The notes: generated by a model from the sequence alone, not told the origin. Numbered from the stretch's first letter, positions 7,421 to 15,182 are shown. The stretch is DNA of 16,011 nt from JAIEPT01 sp038217425 (GCA_038217425.1 JBBQPM010000159.1:1-16011); one strand, 5' to 3'. Translations and numbers: made by a program.

Positions 7421-8882
7421 ATCGGCGCCGATCGCGCTGTTCGCCCTGGGCGCGCGCAGTCGGCAGACGATCACGGCCTGTTCGTCCAGCGCCCGCGAGC
7501 GCGGCGTGCGCGTCGGCATGCCGCTGGCGGAGGCGCACGCTTTGAGTGCTCGCGGGGCGCTGGCGCCGATCCAGTTCCAACCGCACGACCGCCGGGCCGA
7601 TCGCGAGAAGCTGCGCGACCTGGCGCAGCGCTGTCAGCAATTCGGGCCGTACGTCGCGCTCGAGGAAGGCGACGCCCCCGAGTCGCTGCTCATCGACGTC
7701 ACCGGTTGCGGCACCTACTTCGGCGGCGAGGATGTCCTCGTGGGGAACGCCGGCGAGGAACTCCAGCATCTGGGCTACGCGGCTCGGCTCGCCCTGGCCG
7801 ACACCGTCGGCGCCGCGTGGGGGCTGAGCCATTTCGGCGGATGTCCCCTCATCGTGCCGCCGGGAGCGCAACTCGCCGCGCTGAAGCCGCTGGCCGTGGA
7901 GGCGCTGCGGCTTTCCGAGGCGGTGCTCGAGCGATTGCGCGCGCTCGGTCTGCGGCGCATCGAGCAAGTCCTGGCCCTGTCGCGTGCGGATCTCGCTTCG
8001 CGCATGACGCCGGAGGTGGCGCATCGGCTCGATCAGGCATGCGGGACGCGAGCGGAGTTGCTGACCCCCGAAGAAGCGGAGGAACCGGTCGAGGCCGCGT
8101 GGAATTTCGAGCCGCCGTTGCGTGATCGGCGGCTGCTCGAAGAAGGATTTTGGCGGCTGCTTGCGAAGATCCTCCAGCGAATCCAGGGCCGGGGGCTCGG
8201 CGTGCAGCGGTTGCTCTGCCTCTTCCGCACGACCGAGCGCGAAACGGTCTCGATGCAAGTCGGCCTACTGCGCCCCAGCGCCAGTGCCGAGCACGTCTTC
8301 GAGCTTTGGCGTTTGCAGTTCGAGCGTGTGCGCATCCCGAGTGCGGTGACGTCGTTGACCGTACGACTCGCCGTCAGTATGCCGCTGGAGTTTCAGCAGG
8401 GGGAGTTGTTCGAGGGGACGGGCGAAGTCGAGCGGCAACGGCATTTGTCGACGCTCCTGGAGCGGCTCAGCAATCGGCTCGGGGAGCAGGCGGTGGTGCG
8501 GGCGCGGTGTTGGCCCGACGCGGAACCGGAACAGGCGTATCGCTGCGTGCCGTGGTTTCGGGAGCACGCGACGGCCGAGCCGCGACAACCCTCGAAGCGG
8601 AAGCAGGGGCCGTGGTTTCGTCCGCCGTGGTTGTTTCCACAGCCGATCGCGATCTGGGCGACGTCGCGGACGCCTCACGGTCCGCCGATCCGTTTTCGCT
8701 GGCAGGCGCAGGAGCACGAGATCGCGTACGCCTGGGGCCCGGAGCGGATCGAGACCGGCTGGTGGCGCGAGGGGGACGTGCGTCGCGATTACTACGTGGC
8801 GGAGACGACGGAGGCGCAGCGATTTTGGCTATTTCGCACGCTGCGCGAGGAAGCGTGGTACCTGCACGGAGCGTTCGCTTAA
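7347..8882 (+). CDS. imuB: ImuB, catalytically inactive Y-family polymerase homologue
   Basis: A 511-residue protein. MKRILCVWFPGWPIQRIRR is the usual ImuB start, corresponding to the first strand of Y-family polymerases, but the catalytic Asp of that strand (Asp8 in DinB) is Trp8 here. The second acidic pair of the family (SxDE) aligns to Glu112/Ser113 in PESLLIDVTG, so the metal site appears lost. A helix-hairpin-helix-like stretch (LRALGLRRIEQVLALSRADLASRM) and the little-finger region follow. QGELF at residues 351-355 fits a beta-clamp binding motif. ImuB is known as the adaptor that links DnaE2 to the sliding clamp. The C-terminal ~120 residues are rich in Trp, Arg and Pro, as in other ImuB tails. 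The start overlaps imuA by 74 nt, suggesting translational coupling. Confidence 0.93.
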   Translation: MKRILCVWFPGWPIQRIRRTQPALESAPIALFALGARSRQTITACSSSARERGVRVGMPLAEAHALSARGALAPIQFQPHDRRADREKLRDLAQRCQQFGPYVALEEGDAPESLLIDVTGCGTYFGGEDVLVGNAGEELQHLGYAARLALADTVGAAWGLSHFGGCPLIVPPGAQLAALKPLAVEALRLSEAVLERLRALGLRRIEQVLALSRADLASRMTPEVAHRLDQACGTRAELLTPEEAEEPVEAAWNFEPPLRDRRLLEEGFWRLLAKILQRIQGRGLGVQRLLCLFRTTERETVSMQVGLLRPSASAEHVFELWRLQFERVRIPSAVTSLTVRLAVSMPLEFQQGELFEGTGEVERQRHLSTLLERLSNRLGEQAVVRARCWPDAEPEQAYRCVPWFREHATAEPRQPSKRKQGPWFRPPWLFPQPIAIWATSRTPHGPPIRFRWQAQEHEIAYAWGPERIETGWWREGDVRRDYYVAETTEAQRFWLFRTLREEAWYLHGAFA

Positions 8883-8895
8883 TTTGCAAATTCCT

Positions 8896-8990
8896 GTGGG
8901 GCACGTTTGTAACGTGCCACGTCAAGTACGGGCGTGCGTCTCGATTCCAGGCGATGGGAGCGAACGCGGCACGTTAAAAACGTGCCCCAC
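8896..8990. repeat. Nested inverted-repeat element, family 1, copy B, inside the mutasome operon
   Basis: Arms at 8896-8918 and 8968-8990 are inverted repeats matching at 22 of 23 positions, with a 49-nt centre. Inner hairpins are GGCACGTT-TGT-AACGTGCC (8900-8918) and GGCACGTT-AAA-AACGTGCC (8968-8986). It is the same family and orientation as the element at 151-256. It occupies most of the 157-bp gap between the imuB stop and the dnaE2 start, so mRNA joining the two genes would carry strong hairpins there. The dnaE2 reading frame happens to be open across it, which could mislead gene callers. Confidence 0.85.
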
Positions 8991-9008
8991 GAGGGACGCG
9001 GCGCTCCC

Positions 9009-9027
9009 TAACGGCCGCGGCTCGTTA
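9009..9027 (+). repeat. Second short hairpin just upstream of dnaE2
   Basis: TAACGGCC (9009-9016) can pair with GGCTCGTTA (9020-9027 side) through eight pairs including one G-T, with loop GCG. It ends 12 bases before the chosen dnaE2 ATG and just ahead of its weak ribosome site GGTGA (9031-9035). Only one copy is seen in this window, so its membership of a repeat family is not shown here. Confidence 0.45.
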
Positions 9028-9039
9028 ACTGGTGAACCC

Positions 9040-12000
9040 ATGCCCGATCCCGTCCCCGCCAAACGGCCGCCGTCTCCGCCTGTCGTGCCGGCTGCCATGC
9101 CGGCGCTCGACTACGCGGAGCTGCATTGCCGGACGAACTACTCGTTCCTGGAAGGCGCCTCGCATCCCGACGAATTGACGAAACGAGCCGCCGAACTGGG
9201 CTACGCCGCCCTCGCCGTCACGGATCGCGATAGCCTGGCCGGCATCGTGCGAGCACACGTCGGCGCCAAGGAGGCGGGCATCAAACTTTTGGTCGGCGCC
9301 GAGGTCACGCCGATCGACGCGCCACCGGTGCTGCTCTGGGCGACCGACCGCATCTCGTACGGCCGACTCGCCCGAATGCTCACGCTGGGCCGGCGCTCGG
9401 CGCCCAAGGGGGAATGTCATCTCCGCTTCGCCGACGTCGCCGATCATTCCAACGGCCTACTCGCCGGCGTGCTACTGACGCACGCGAAAGCGGACGACGG
9501 CCAGCGCTACCGCGACGTGTTCGGCGATCGCTGTTACGCCGTCGCGGAACTCCATCGCGGCGCCGACGATCCGCGTCTGCTCGCCCAAATGATGCGAACC
9601 GCCCGCGAGGCTCGATTGCCGATCGTCGCCGCCAACGACGTCCATTACCATGTCGCCGAGCGTCGGCCGCTCCAGGACGTCCTCACCGCGATTCGCCACG
9701 GCTGCTCGGTCGCGGAACTGGGCGATCGGTGTTTCGCGAACGGCGAACGGCATCTCAAACCGTCGTCGGAACTGCGAGCGTTGTTCGCCGAATGCCCGCA
9801 CGCTGTCGAGCGGACGCTGGAAGTCGCGGGACGCTGCAATTTTTCGCTCGACGAACTCCGCTACGAGTATCCCGAGGAACTGAGCCCGCCGGGAACGACG
9901 CCGCTCGAGTATCTGCAGCACCTTACCTGGGATGGCGCCCGCGGACGTTATCCCGACGGCGTGCCCGACAAGGTTCGACGTCTCCTCGAACACGAGCTGA
10001 CGCTGATCGCCGACCTGCGTTACGAGGCGTACTTCCTCACCGTGTGGGATCTGGTCCGCTTCGCCCGGCAGCGCGACATCTTGTGTCAGGGCCGTGGCTC
10101 TGCTGCCAACTCCGCGGTCTGTTACTGCCTGGGCGTCACCTCCGTCGATCCCGATCGCATCGACGTCCTCTTCGAGCGTTTCATGAGCAAGGAGCGCAAC
10201 GAGGCGCCCGACATCGACGTCGATTTCGAACACGAACGCCGCGAGGAGGTGATCCAGTACGTCTACGAGAAGTACGGCCGCGATCGGGCCGGCATGACGG
10301 CGGTCGTCATCACCTATCAGATCCGCTCGGCAGTCCGCGACGTCGGCAAGGCGCTGGGCCTGTCGCCCGATCGCATCGACGTGCTCGCCAAGACGATGAG
10401 CCATCATCACGACGAGGAGAAGCTGGCCGAGCGTTTCCGCGAAGCGGGCTTCTCCCCCAGGGCACGCGTGAGCCGGCAATTCATCGAACTCGTTCGGCAA
10501 CTGCACGGCTTCCCGCGGCATCTGTCGCAGTACGTCGGCGGGCTGGTCATCACGCACGGGCCCCTCTGCGATCTCGTGCCCATCGAGAACGCCGCCATGG
10601 CGGATCGGACCATCGTGCAGTGGGACAAGAACGATCTCGACGCCCGCGGCATCCTCAAAGTCGATTGCCTGGCCCTCGGCATGCTCACCGCGATCCGCAA
10701 GGGATTCGACCTCCTTGAGAAGACCCACGGCAGAAGCCTGACGTTGGCGAGCGTGCCCGCGGAAGACCCTGCGGTCTATGAGATGATGAGCCGAGCCGAC
10801 ACGATCGGCGTCTTTCAGATCGAAAGCCGAGCCCAGATGAGCATGCTCCCCCGGCTGAGGCCAAAGTGCTTTTACGATCTGGTGATCGAGGTCGCCATCG
10901 TGAGACCCGGGCCGATCCAGGGGGGCATGGTCCATCCATATCTGCGTCGGCGAACCGGACAGGAAACGGTCGAGTATCCCGACGAGCGGATCAAGGCGGT
11001 GCTCGAGAAGACGCTGGGCGTGCCGATCTTTCAGGAGCAGGCGATGCGTTTGGCGGTGGTGGCGGCGGGGTTCTCGCCGGGCGAGGCGGACCAGCTTCGC
11101 CGGGCGATGGGCGCCTGGCGCAAGCGCGGCATCATGGAAATGTTCCGCGACAAGCTGCGCGACGGCATGCTCGCCAACGGCTACAAGGCCGAGTTTGCCG
11201 AGGCGCTCTTCCGCCAACTCCAGGGTTTCGGCGAGTACGGCTTCCCCGAGTCGCATGCGGCGTCGTTCGCGCTGCTCGTCTACGTCTCCGCCTGGCTCAA
11301 GTGCTACTACCCCGCCGTCTTCGCGGCCATGATTATCAACAGTCAGCCGATGGGGTTTTACGCCCCGGCGCAGCTGGTCGCCGACGCCAAGAAGCATGGC
11401 GTGAAAGTCTTGCCGATCGACGTCAACCACAGCGCCTGGGATTGCACGCTCGAACAGGAGGGCCGCGCGATTCGGCTCGGCTTGCGGCTCGTTCAGGGCC
11501 TGTCGCACAAGCATGCGCTGCGGATCGAGCAGGCGCCGAGGCCGTTCGCGTCGTACGACGATTTCGTACGGCGTACCGGGGTTTCCAGCCTGGCGAAGAA
11601 GCAGCTCGCGCACGCCGATGCCTTTCGTTCGATCCCTCTGCATCGGCGGGCGGCGTTATGGCAAGCATTCCCGCAAGGCGAGCCGATGCCGCTGTTCGAC
11701 GCACTGCCGTGCGAAGATCCGCCCGCCGAGCTTCCCGCGCTGCCGCCGCTGGAAGAAGTGCTGGCCGACTACGGCTCATCGGGGCTGACGCTGCGGCAGC
11801 ATCCCATGAGCTTCCTGCGGCTCATGCTCGATCAAATCGACGTCACGCCCGCGGATCAACTCGCTTGCCTCAAGACCGGGAAGCGACTCAAGGTGGCGGG
11901 CGTGGTCTTGCTCCGGCAGCGGCCGAGTACGGCCAAAGGGATCACGTTCGTGACGTTGGAGGATGAAACGGGAATGATGAATCTCATCATCCGCCAGGCC

Positions 12001-12162
12001 GTCTGGGAGCGCTACCGGACGGTCGCGTACAACGCCCATGTCTTGCTGGCTCATGGCGTCTTGCAGAACGAGGAAGGCATCATTCACATTCTGGTGAGCA
12101 AGCTCGAAAACCTGTCGGCGACCCTCGCGGACCTCTCGGCGCCCTCGCGTGATTTTCGGTGA
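9040..12162 (+). CDS. dnaE2: DnaE2, error-prone DNA polymerase III alpha-type subunit
   Basis: A 1040-residue C-family polymerase, the usual DnaE2 size. The frame is open back to 8884, but those first 52 codons are repeat DNA (copy B and a hairpin), so I use the ATG at 9040, which has GGTGA four bases upstream. Domains: PHP near 25-300 (YAELHCRTNYSFLEGASHPDEL); polymerase core with QGRGSAANSAVCYCLG (350-365) and catalytic Asp393 and Asp395 in APDIDVDFEHERREEV, with Asp542 in LKVDCLALG as the likely third acid; a C-terminal OB domain about 945-1025 (LEDETGMMNLIIR). DnaE2 performs translesion synthesis and induced mutagenesis together with ImuA and ImuB. Its length and C-terminus separate it from replicative DnaE1. 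It ends 7 bp from convergent rsmB. Confidence 0.96.
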   Translation: MPDPVPAKRPPSPPVVPAAMPALDYAELHCRTNYSFLEGASHPDELTKRAAELGYAALAVTDRDSLAGIVRAHVGAKEAGIKLLVGAEVTPIDAPPVLLWATDRISYGRLARMLTLGRRSAPKGECHLRFADVADHSNGLLAGVLLTHAKADDGQRYRDVFGDRCYAVAELHRGADDPRLLAQMMRTAREARLPIVAANDVHYHVAERRPLQDVLTAIRHGCSVAELGDRCFANGERHLKPSSELRALFAECPHAVERTLEVAGRCNFSLDELRYEYPEELSPPGTTPLEYLQHLTWDGARGRYPDGVPDKVRRLLEHELTLIADLRYEAYFLTVWDLVRFARQRDILCQGRGSAANSAVCYCLGVTSVDPDRIDVLFERFMSKERNEAPDIDVDFEHERREEVIQYVYEKYGRDRAGMTAVVITYQIRSAVRDVGKALGLSPDRIDVLAKTMSHHHDEEKLAERFREAGFSPRARVSRQFIELVRQLHGFPRHLSQYVGGLVITHGPLCDLVPIENAAMADRTIVQWDKNDLDARGILKVDCLALGMLTAIRKGFDLLEKTHGRSLTLASVPAEDPAVYEMMSRADTIGVFQIESRAQMSMLPRLRPKCFYDLVIEVAIVRPGPIQGGMVHPYLRRRTGQETVEYPDERIKAVLEKTLGVPIFQEQAMRLAVVAAGFSPGEADQLRRAMGAWRKRGIMEMFRDKLRDGMLANGYKAEFAEALFRQLQGFGEYGFPESHAASFALLVYVSAWLKCYYPAVFAAMIINSQPMGFYAPAQLVADAKKHGVKVLPIDVNHSAWDCTLEQEGRAIRLGLRLVQGLSHKHALRIEQAPRPFASYDDFVRRTGVSSLAKKQLAHADAFRSIPLHRRAALWQAFPQGEPMPLFDALPCEDPPAELPALPPLEEVLADYGSSGLTLRQHPMSFLRLMLDQIDVTPADQLACLKTGKRLKVAGVVLLRQRPSTAKGITFVTLEDETGMMNLIIRQAVWERYRTVAYNAHVLLAHGVLQNEEGIIHILVSKLENLSATLADLSAPSRDFR

Positions 12163-12169
12163 CGCTGCA

Positions 12170-13546
12170 TTACTCGACGACGCGCCGGAGTCGCGCCCAA
12201 TAGCCGCCGTCGCCGGGTCGGCCGGGCAGGCGTTCTTCTTCGCCGTCCAACCGCAGCTGCGGAAACGCTTGCCGCACCGCTTCGACCACGTGCTGATTCT
12301 CCTCCGGTTCCAGGCTGCACGTGGCATAAACCGCCGCCCCGCCGGGCGCCAGCCGTTCGCATGCCTGTAACAAGAGTTTCGTCTGCAGCGGAACCAGTCG
12401 CTGAACCTCCGGCAACTTCAGTCGCCAGCGGACCTCGGGATGTCTGCCTAGCAGCCCCGATTGACTGCACGGCACGTCGACCAGGATCGCGTCGAACGGG
12501 CCTGCGGGCGGGTCGCCTTCCGGATCGATCTGCATCGGCGACGTGAGCCATTGGCCCAGGCGTTGGCTGGTCTGCACCAGCGGCTCGAGTCGATCGGCGG
12601 AAATGTCGCAGGCGATGAGCTGGCCTCGATTTTCCATCATCTCGGCCAGATGCGTCGTCTTGCCCCCCGGACCGGCGCACAGATCCAGCACCCGGCTCCC
12701 CGGCTTCGGCGCCAGCGCGGAACCGACGTGCATTCCCCATTCGTCCTGCACCACAAAATGCCCCTGGGCGTAACCCGGGAGTTCGCGGATCGGCGACGAA
12801 TCGAGAATGCGAATCGCCTGCGGATGATCGCCCGCCTCTGCGTCCACGCCCTTGTCGAGGAAACGCTGGAGCAGTTCCGCGCGATCCGTACGCAACGGAT
12901 TGATGCGCAGCGCCAGCGGCACCGGCCCCGCGAACCAGAATCCCAGGCGTAGACATTCCTGCCACCCGAAACGCGTCCGCCAGCGCGGCGCCAGCCACGG
13001 CGGCAGCGAAAACGCCTGCGCGAGATACCCGTCGGGATCGTCTGTCGGATCGGGGAACGCCGGCTTCGTCAGTCGGCGATAGCGCCGTTCGCCAACCGGG
13101 AGCGCGTTGGCCGCGGGCTCGTCGCTCATCTCGTCGGTGAGCATGCCCAGGACGGCGCGGAGCACGCCGTTGAGGAAGCCCTTGCCGCGCGCCTGACCGT
13201 AGTTGGCGGCCAGCTCGACCGTCTCATTGATGGCCGCGTATCCCGGCACATGGGTCAGGTACGCGAGTTGATAGACGCCCAGGCGCAGCGTCTCCCAGAG
13301 CCAGGGTTCAACGCGGTGTTGCGGCCGAGTGACCGCAAGCCGCAGGAGGGCGTCGAGCGCGGAGCGCCGGCGCAGCACGCCGAACGCGAGTTGGGTGCAG
13401 AGCCGACGTTCCAGCGGCTCCATCGGGATTTCTTTCCACGCGTCCTCGAGAAGATTCTGCGCGAAGAGGTCGCGTGCCCGGACTTGCAGCAGCACTTGCA
13501 ACGCAAGACTTCGGGCGTTCCACTGGATCCGCAAAGGTTTGGCCAT
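12170..13546 (-). CDS. rsmB: 16S rRNA (cytosine-967-C5)-methyltransferase
   Basis: A 458-residue protein of the RsmB/Sun family, slightly longer than E. coli RsmB. An N-terminal NusB-like RNA-binding domain (about 1-140: NARSLALQVLLQV, LCTQLAFGVLRRRSALDALL, YQLAYLTHVPGYAAINETVE) is followed by a linker and a Rossmann SAM methyltransferase domain. The SAM loop is DLCAGPGGKT at 288-297. Both catalytic cysteines are visible: Cys360 in DVPCSQSG and Cys410 in YATCSLEPEEN, the latter being the usual nucleophile. It methylates C967 of 16S rRNA using SAM. No strong ribosome site precedes the ATG. The gene is divergent from fae and converges on dnaE2 with no visible terminator in the 7-bp gap, so the two transcripts probably overlap at their 3' ends. 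Confidence 0.95.
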   Translation of the reverse strand: MAKPLRIQWNARSLALQVLLQVRARDLFAQNLLEDAWKEIPMEPLERRLCTQLAFGVLRRRSALDALLRLAVTRPQHRVEPWLWETLRLGVYQLAYLTHVPGYAAINETVELAANYGQARGKGFLNGVLRAVLGMLTDEMSDEPAANALPVGERRYRRLTKPAFPDPTDDPDGYLAQAFSLPPWLAPRWRTRFGWQECLRLGFWFAGPVPLALRINPLRTDRAELLQRFLDKGVDAEAGDHPQAIRILDSSPIRELPGYAQGHFVVQDEWGMHVGSALAPKPGSRVLDLCAGPGGKTTHLAEMMENRGQLIACDISADRLEPLVQTSQRLGQWLTSPMQIDPEGDPPAGPFDAILVDVPCSQSGLLGRHPEVRWRLKLPEVQRLVPLQTKLLLQACERLAPGGAAVYATCSLEPEENQHVVEAVRQAFPQLRLDGEEERLPGRPGDGGYWARLRRVVE

Positions 13547-13656
13547 CGAGAATTCGCATCGGTCTGAAAGGGGACAGGATCACTCCATCGGTTTGCCGAA
13601 TCGGCACGCCAACGTCAATGAGGAAGCTTGGAAACCGCGAATTCCTTAAAAACAAG

Positions 13657-13684
13657 TTGAACTTGAGGCACGCTCTGCTAAACT
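13657..13684 (+). promoter_or_regulatory. Candidate sigma-70-type promoter for fae
   Basis: TTGAAC (13657-13662) and TAAACT (13679-13684) are separated by 16 bases and resemble -35 and -10 boxes. Transcription would start about 40 bases before the fae ATG. The surrounding stretch is clearly more AT-rich than the genes. Promoter rules in this lineage are poorly known to me, so this is tentative. Confidence 0.4.
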
Positions 13685-13718
13685 CCCATCACTCACGGAT
13701 CTCATGCAATATTCCTTC

Positions 13719-13724
13719 AAGGAG
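13719..13724 (+). promoter_or_regulatory. Ribosome binding site that sets the fae start
   Basis: AAGGAG lies nine bases before the ATG at 13734 and fifteen before the next in-frame ATG at 13740. The in-frame ATG at 13704 lies upstream of it. The site therefore favours the start at 13734. Confidence 0.7.
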
Positions 13725-13733
13725 TCGTTTCTC

Positions 13734-14231
13734 ATGTCGATGTACATTGGCGAATCGCTGGTTGGCGGCGGCAACGAAATTGCCCACATTGATCTCCTCA
13801 TCGGGAGCAAGGACGGCCCCGTCGGCACCGCCTTCGCGAACGCCCTGGCCAATCAATCGAGCGGCCACAACAACCTCCTCGCCGTCGTGGCGCCCAACCT
13901 GCTCTGCAAGCCCGCCACCGTCATGGTCACCAAGGTCACCATCAAGGGCATGAAGCAGGCCGTGCAGATGTTCGGCCCCGCGCAGGCCGCCGTCGCCCGC
14001 GCCGTCGCCGACAGCACCGCAGCCGGCATCATCCCCGCCGACCGCGCCGAGGAACTCGTCATCGTGTGCGGCGTCTTCATCCACCCCGCCGCCTCCGACG
14101 ACGCCAAGATCTACGAATACAACTACGCCGCCACCAAGGAAGCCATCGAACGCGCCATGAAGGGCGAGCCCAAGGTCGCCGAAGTCACCGCGAAGAAGGA
14201 CACCGCCAAGCATCCCTTCTCGCCCAAGTAA
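13734..14231 (+). CDS. fae: Formaldehyde-activating enzyme
   Basis: A 165-residue cytosolic enzyme that speeds condensation of formaldehyde with tetrahydromethanopterin to give methylene-H4MPT. The family pattern is strong: YIGESLVGGGNEIAHIDLLIG, with His18 at the position of the catalytic His17 of Methylobacterium Fae; LLAVVAPNLLCKPATVM; KQAVQMFGPAQAAVARAV; GIIPADRAEELVIVCGVFIHP; DDAKIYEYNYAATK; and the C-terminal KHPFSPK. Length is as expected. The ATG at 13734 is chosen because of the AAGGAG site, in place of an in-frame ATG ten codons upstream. mtdB, which uses the product, follows after a 66-bp gap containing a hairpin. Fae is a hallmark of H4MPT-linked C1 metabolism, known in methylotrophic proteobacteria and in several planctomycetes. 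Confidence 0.97.
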   Translation: MSMYIGESLVGGGNEIAHIDLLIGSKDGPVGTAFANALANQSSGHNNLLAVVAPNLLCKPATVMVTKVTIKGMKQAVQMFGPAQAAVARAVADSTAAGIIPADRAEELVIVCGVFIHPAASDDAKIYEYNYAATKEAIERAMKGEPKVAEVTAKKDTAKHPFSPK

Positions 14232-14249
14232 CCTTGGACGCACCAAGTG

Positions 14250-14278
14250 AAAGCCCAGGGACGGCGTCCCTGGGCTTT
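14250..14278 (+). terminator. 13-bp hairpin between fae and mtdB, family 2 relative
   Basis: AAAGCCCAGGGAC (14250-14262) and GTCCCTGGGCTTT (14266-14278) form a perfect stem with loop GGC, followed by TTCCTTTCC. It starts 19 bases after the fae stop. It shares AAAGCCCAGGGA with the large inverted repeat at 1291-1354, so it belongs to the same dispersed family. Its shape fits an intrinsic terminator or partial attenuator, which would make fae transcript more abundant than mtdB. The T-tract is interrupted, so termination may be incomplete. Confidence 0.65.
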
Positions 14279-14297
14279 TCCTTTCCAGGAGCCCGTC

Positions 14298-15167
14298 GTG
14301 GACAAACGCAAGATCCTCATCCAGCTCGATAGTGACGTCCAGGCCAGCGTTTTCGACCGCGTCGTCGCCATCGACGGCGGTGCCGAGGAACTCTTCACCT
14401 ACGCCGGCGTCAAACCCGAACAGGTCCAGGGCCTCGTCCACGGCGCCATCTTCACGCGCGGCCCCAAAGATCTGAAAAGCACCGCGATCTTCATCGGCGG
14501 CAGCGACGTCGCCGCCGGCGAACGCCTGCTGGCCGAATGCCTCAAACACATGATCCCCAGCTTCGGCTTGCGCGTCTCGGTGCTGCTCGACGCCAACGGC
14601 GCCAACACGACCGCCGCCGCCGCCGTCCGCGCCGCCGCCCGACATCTGGATCTTGCCTCCTGTAAGGCACTGGTGCTGGGCGGTACCGGCCCCGTCGGCC
14701 AACGCGTTGCCCGCCTCCTCGCTGGCGCCGGCGCCCAGGTCCGCGTCGCTTCCCGGCAACAATCCCGCGCCGTCGCCGTCTGCGAAGAAATTCGTAAGAA
14801 AATTCCCAACGCCCAGCTCGAACCCGTCGGCATCGCCGGCCCAGGCGATTTGACGAAGGCGCTCCAGGGACAAACCCTGGCGATCGCCGCTGGTGCCGCG
14901 GGAGTCGTGCTGTTGCCGCAATCCGCTCGAACCAATTGCCCGACGCTCAAAGTCGCCATCGATCTGAACGCGGTGCCCCCCCTGGGCGTCGAAGGCGTCG
15001 AAGTCAGCGACAAGGGCGCCGACCGCCACGGCGCGATCGCGTACGGCGCCCTCGGCGTCGGCGCCACCAAAATGAAGGTCCACAAGGCCGCCATCGCCAA
15101 ACTCTTCGAACAGAACGACCTCGTGCTCGACGCGGAAGAAATCTACGAAATCGCCAAGGGTTTTTAG
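14298..15167 (+). CDS. mtdB: Methylene-tetrahydromethanopterin dehydrogenase, MtdB type
   Basis: A 289-residue cytosolic dehydrogenase that oxidises methylene-H4MPT to methenyl-H4MPT with NAD(P)+. The GTG start at 14298 has AGGAG (14287-14291) six bases upstream. An earlier in-frame GTG at 14247 would force translation through the hairpin and is rejected. Family features: KRKILIQLDSDVQASVFDRVVAIDGGAEEL, TIFTRG-like AIFTRGPKDLKSTAIFIGG, LLDANGANTTAAAAV, then a Rossmann nucleotide loop VLGGTGPVGQRVARLLAGAGAQV, and near the end PPLGVEGVEVSDKGAD and YGALGVGATKMKVHKAAIAKLFE, all close to Methylobacterium MtdB. Cofactor choice (NAD or NADP) cannot be settled by eye. It lies downstream of fae, which supplies its substrate, and 15 bp before a nuclease gene. 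Confidence 0.94.
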   Translation: MDKRKILIQLDSDVQASVFDRVVAIDGGAEELFTYAGVKPEQVQGLVHGAIFTRGPKDLKSTAIFIGGSDVAAGERLLAECLKHMIPSFGLRVSVLLDANGANTTAAAAVRAAARHLDLASCKALVLGGTGPVGQRVARLLAGAGAQVRVASRQQSRAVAVCEEIRKKIPNAQLEPVGIAGPGDLTKALQGQTLAIAAGAAGVVLLPQSARTNCPTLKVAIDLNAVPPLGVEGVEVSDKGADRHGAIAYGALGVGATKMKVHKAAIAKLFEQNDLVLDAEEIYEIAKGF

Positions 15168-15182
15168 CATTCGAGGCGTCCC

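Noticed and set aside
9472..11643. 723-codon minus-strand open frame opposite dnaE2
   Set aside because: It mirrors dnaE2 codon for codon on the complementary strand, and the plus-strand frame carries all polymerase motifs.
12163..12169. Terminator between convergent dnaE2 and rsmB
   Set aside because: The gap is seven bases, with no room for a hairpin and none obvious at the gene ends.
13704..13733. Ten-residue N-terminal extension of Fae
   Set aside because: The AAGGAG ribosome site lies inside the extension and points to the ATG at 13734, which also matches Fae N-termini.
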